Source: Azonexus sp.
GTDB lineage: Bacteria; Pseudomonadota; Gammaproteobacteria; Burkholderiales; Rhodocyclaceae
Assembly: GCF_023150235.1 (NCBI RefSeq)
Contig: NZ_JAKLLH010000025.1
Span: 1-59,392 of the forward strand
Length of the DNA stretch: 59,392 bases
Direction: 5' to 3'
A model generated the notes under the pieces. That model had not been told where the DNA came from, searched no databases, and saw only the letters and a list, made by a program, of their open reading frames with translations. Positions within the stretch are counted from its first letter, which is position 1. Each line of letters begins with the position of its first letter. The translations under genes and the position numbers were made by a program. Shown in pieces: positions 57,924 through 59,392 of this stretch.

Positions 57924-58802
57924 TCAGGCAAGCAGACCGGCTTGGCGCAAGGCAAGCATGACCCGGGCCTGGCCGGATTCAGCCAGCGGCGTCAATGGCA
58001 AGCGGATGCCGCCGGCCATCATGCCGAGCTGCTGCACGGCCCACTTGACCGGAATTGGATTGGCCTCGCAGAAGAGGTCGCGATGCAGAGCCAGCAACTT
58101 GAATTGAATCTCCCGCGCCTTGCCAAGATCGCCACCAGCCGCCGCTGCACACATTTCATGCATCAAACGCGGCGCAACGTTGGCGGTGACGGAAATATTG
58201 CCGTGGAAACCCATCATGATCGTCGAGACACAAGTCATGTCATCGCCGCTATAGAGAGCGAACCCCTGGGGGGCGCGCGCAATCAGGTCGCAGGCCCGGT
58301 CGAAATTGCCCGTTGCATCCTTGACACCGACGATACCGGGCACCTGTGCCAAGCGCAAAATCGTGTCATTGCTCATATCCGCCACGGTACGTCCGGGCAC
58401 GTTGTAAAGGAGGATCGGCAAATCGACTGCTTCTGCAATGGTCTTGAAATGACGATAGAGGCCTTCCTGGCCCGGCTTGTTGTAGTAAGGCACCACCGAC
58501 AGTGCCATGTCCGCCCCGGCTTTTCTGGCGAAACGAGTCAGTTCAATCGCCTCGGCGGTCGAGTTGGCACCGGTGCCGGCGATCACCGGAATACGACCGG
58601 CGGCATGCTCGACCGTCACCCCGATCAACTCACAATGCTCTCCAACGCTGACGGTAGGCGATTCCCCCGTGGTGCCGACGACCACGATGCCATCGGTACC
58701 TTCGGCAACGTGAAAGTCGACCAGCCGGCGCAAGGCGTTCAAATCAAGGCTGCCATCCTCGTGCATCGGGGTGACAATCGCAACAATGGATCCAGTAATC
58801 AT
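57924..58802 (-). CDS. dapA: 4-hydroxy-tetrahydrodipicolinate synthase
   Basis: 292 aa from the ATG at 58802 ([13 protein letters not shown]). Schiff-base Lys161 in [11 protein letters not shown]. Catalytic Tyr133 and Thr44 regions ([19 protein letters not shown]), and [16 protein letters not shown]. Condenses aspartate semialdehyde (from asd, 41409) with pyruvate in lysine and peptidoglycan synthesis. Ribosome site weak. First gene of the dapA-bamC unit. Confidence 0.97.
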   Translation of the reverse strand: MITGSIVAIVTPMHEDGSLDLNALRRLVDFHVAEGTDGIVVVGTTGESPTVSVGEHCELIGVTVEHAAGRIPVIAGTGANSTAEAIELTRFARKAGADMALSVVPYYNKPGQEGLYRHFKTIAEAVDLPILLYNVPGRTVADMSNDTILRLAQVPGIVGVKDATGNFDRACDLIARAPQGFALYSGDDMTCVSTIMMGFHGNISVTANVAPRLMHEMCAAAAGGDLGKAREIQFKLLALHRDLFCEANPIPVKWAVQQLGMMAGGIRLPLTPLAESGQARVMLALRQAGLLA

Positions 58803-59253
58803 GGCCTGACAAAGAGAAGGTAATCCGTCGATTGTAACTGAAGCGACAGCCCCGGGAAATGCCGGCAGCGCGCATTTCTTGCCCAATTCTCACCCATTTC
58901 TCGCCACGTCCCACCGGCTCGGTGCAACGCCACTTCCTGGCCAACAGCCGCAAAAAAACCGGGGGTCAGCAGGCTTCGCCAAAGCACGATGCCTGAACGT
59001 CCCTCGGTATGCTCAAGCACCTACCTGGCCGACGACCATTGACATGCGAAATGGGTAACACGAGAATGCCAGACGTCTCGCTGTCGCTTCTACGCCAATG
59101 TTTTATATGCGTTTTAGCGGACAGACCGCCACCTAAAGGCATTTTTAAAATTCATCGTAAGACTAACTCCGGTTTGAAACCCCGGCCTGAAGGCCGGGGT
59201 TTCAGGCGACCGTTTTGGGAGGGGATGCAAACCAGGGTCTTTGCACTCGAAAA
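58803..59253. other. 451-base region without a clear gene, holding a strong hairpin near an element end
   Basis: Holds the dapA promoter region near 58803-58900. Further right it is more AT-rich (59090-59170). The only structure seen is the hairpin at 59175-59204. A 73-codon minus-strand frame at 58799-59020 has no recognisable features and is not called. Confidence 0.5.
59175..59204. repeat. Perfect hairpin, GAAACCCCGGCC / GGCCGGGGTTTC with TGAA loop
   Basis: Twelve exactly paired bases at 59176-59203, extended by one T-A pair, around a TGAA loop. Hairpins of this kind (CCCCGGCCTGAAGGCCGGGG) are often seen near transposable element ends, but also occur as stand-alone repeats. Confidence 0.7.
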
Positions 59254-59392
59254 TCATAATGGCTGAATTCCGAGGATGCTTCGCATGATGGACTCCTCCA
59301 GATTGGCGAATTTACGTTTCTGGCGCTTGCTGAGTTTTGTCTTGGCAAAGGCGGGTTGCGTGGTATCGAGGCTGAGCATATTGAGGACGACC
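59254..59392 (-). CDS. Partial C-terminal coding region, possible transposase end
   Basis: A minus-strand frame open at the window edge ends in TGA at 59254. The 45 visible residues include NMLSLDTTQPAFAKTKLSKR, then QKRKFANLEESIMRSILG. Basic and helical, with the look of a transposase C-terminus; the family (ISAs1 or IS4 group) is not certain. Most of the gene is outside the window. Confidence 0.45.
   Translation of the reverse strand, partial: VVLNMLSLDTTQPAFAKTKLSKRQKRKFANLEESIMRSILGIQPL

Noticed and set aside
58799-59020. A 73-aa protein upstream of dapA on the minus strand
   Set aside because: No recognisable family, no ribosome site, and it overlaps the probable dapA promoter and 5' leader.

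Overview
The window is a high-GC proteobacterial chromosome segment. Gene content and order point to a betaproteobacterium, most likely Rhodocyclales (Dechloromonas/Azonexus-like). The pointers are DUF3579 and DUF2788 proteins, ribF-ileS-lspA-fkpB-ispH followed by rpsT, xseB-ispA-dxs-folE2, leuC-entericidin-leuD-leuB-asd, dapA-bamC and a PpnP/YajQ pair. This placement is inference from protein sequences; no 16S gene is present. I found no tRNA, rRNA or CRISPR.

Layout. 1-5711 (minus) is the 5' part of a giant surface or secreted protein: DUF4347, ten near-identical RCC1-like repeats, two Calx-beta domains and a SwmB-like domain. 5854-9580 holds a membrane-anchored spermidine-synthase-like protein and a hybrid sensor kinase. 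9592-11333 is a small lower-GC accessory patch with two toxin-antitoxin modules (TumE-like/HTH and MazEF-like) and an ISAs1-type transposase remnant. 11459-17980 is a TetR repressor divergent from a complete RND efflux operon (adaptor, pump, outer-membrane channel). 18150-24993 carries a PAS chemoreceptor, a thiolase, a Nudix hydrolase, a retropepsin-like protease, a glutamine amidotransferase, YajQ and PpnP. 25101-28442 is argD-argF-argG. 28879-35372 holds a DUF3579 protein, rpsT and the overlapping ribF-ileS-lspA-fkpB-ispH chain. 35620-41041 carries amiC/tsaE, queG and a kinase with a c-type heme motif in its sensor domain. 41409-46441 is the leucine operon leading into asd. 46475-52516 carries an MFS transporter, a YdcH-like protein, aroC, a radical SAM protein, an EamA transporter and a Rieske oxygenase. 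52635-58802 carries xseB-ispA-dxs-folE2 and the opposing dapA-bamC. The right edge has a strong hairpin and the C-terminal end of a possible transposase.

How the genes work together. Most of the window is housekeeping. Three amino-acid pathways (arginine, leucine, aspartate semialdehyde/lysine) run on the minus strand. Isoprenoid supply is split between dxs/ispA and ispH. Envelope work is represented by lspA, amiC, bamC and the RND pump.

The most unusual signals are non-coding. (1) A palindrome with core CACGGTCGACCGTG recurs five times, only between genes. In three copies the outer arms differ in sequence yet still pair with each other. (2) A 38-unit tandem array of the heptamer AGGATCA fills the leuB-asd gap. 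It starts one base after the leuB stop codon, and a four-unit version starts a few bases after the argG stop codon. Each full unit contains GATC and a Shine-Dalgarno-like AGGA. (3) An AT-rich small membrane protein gene sits inside the leucine operon.
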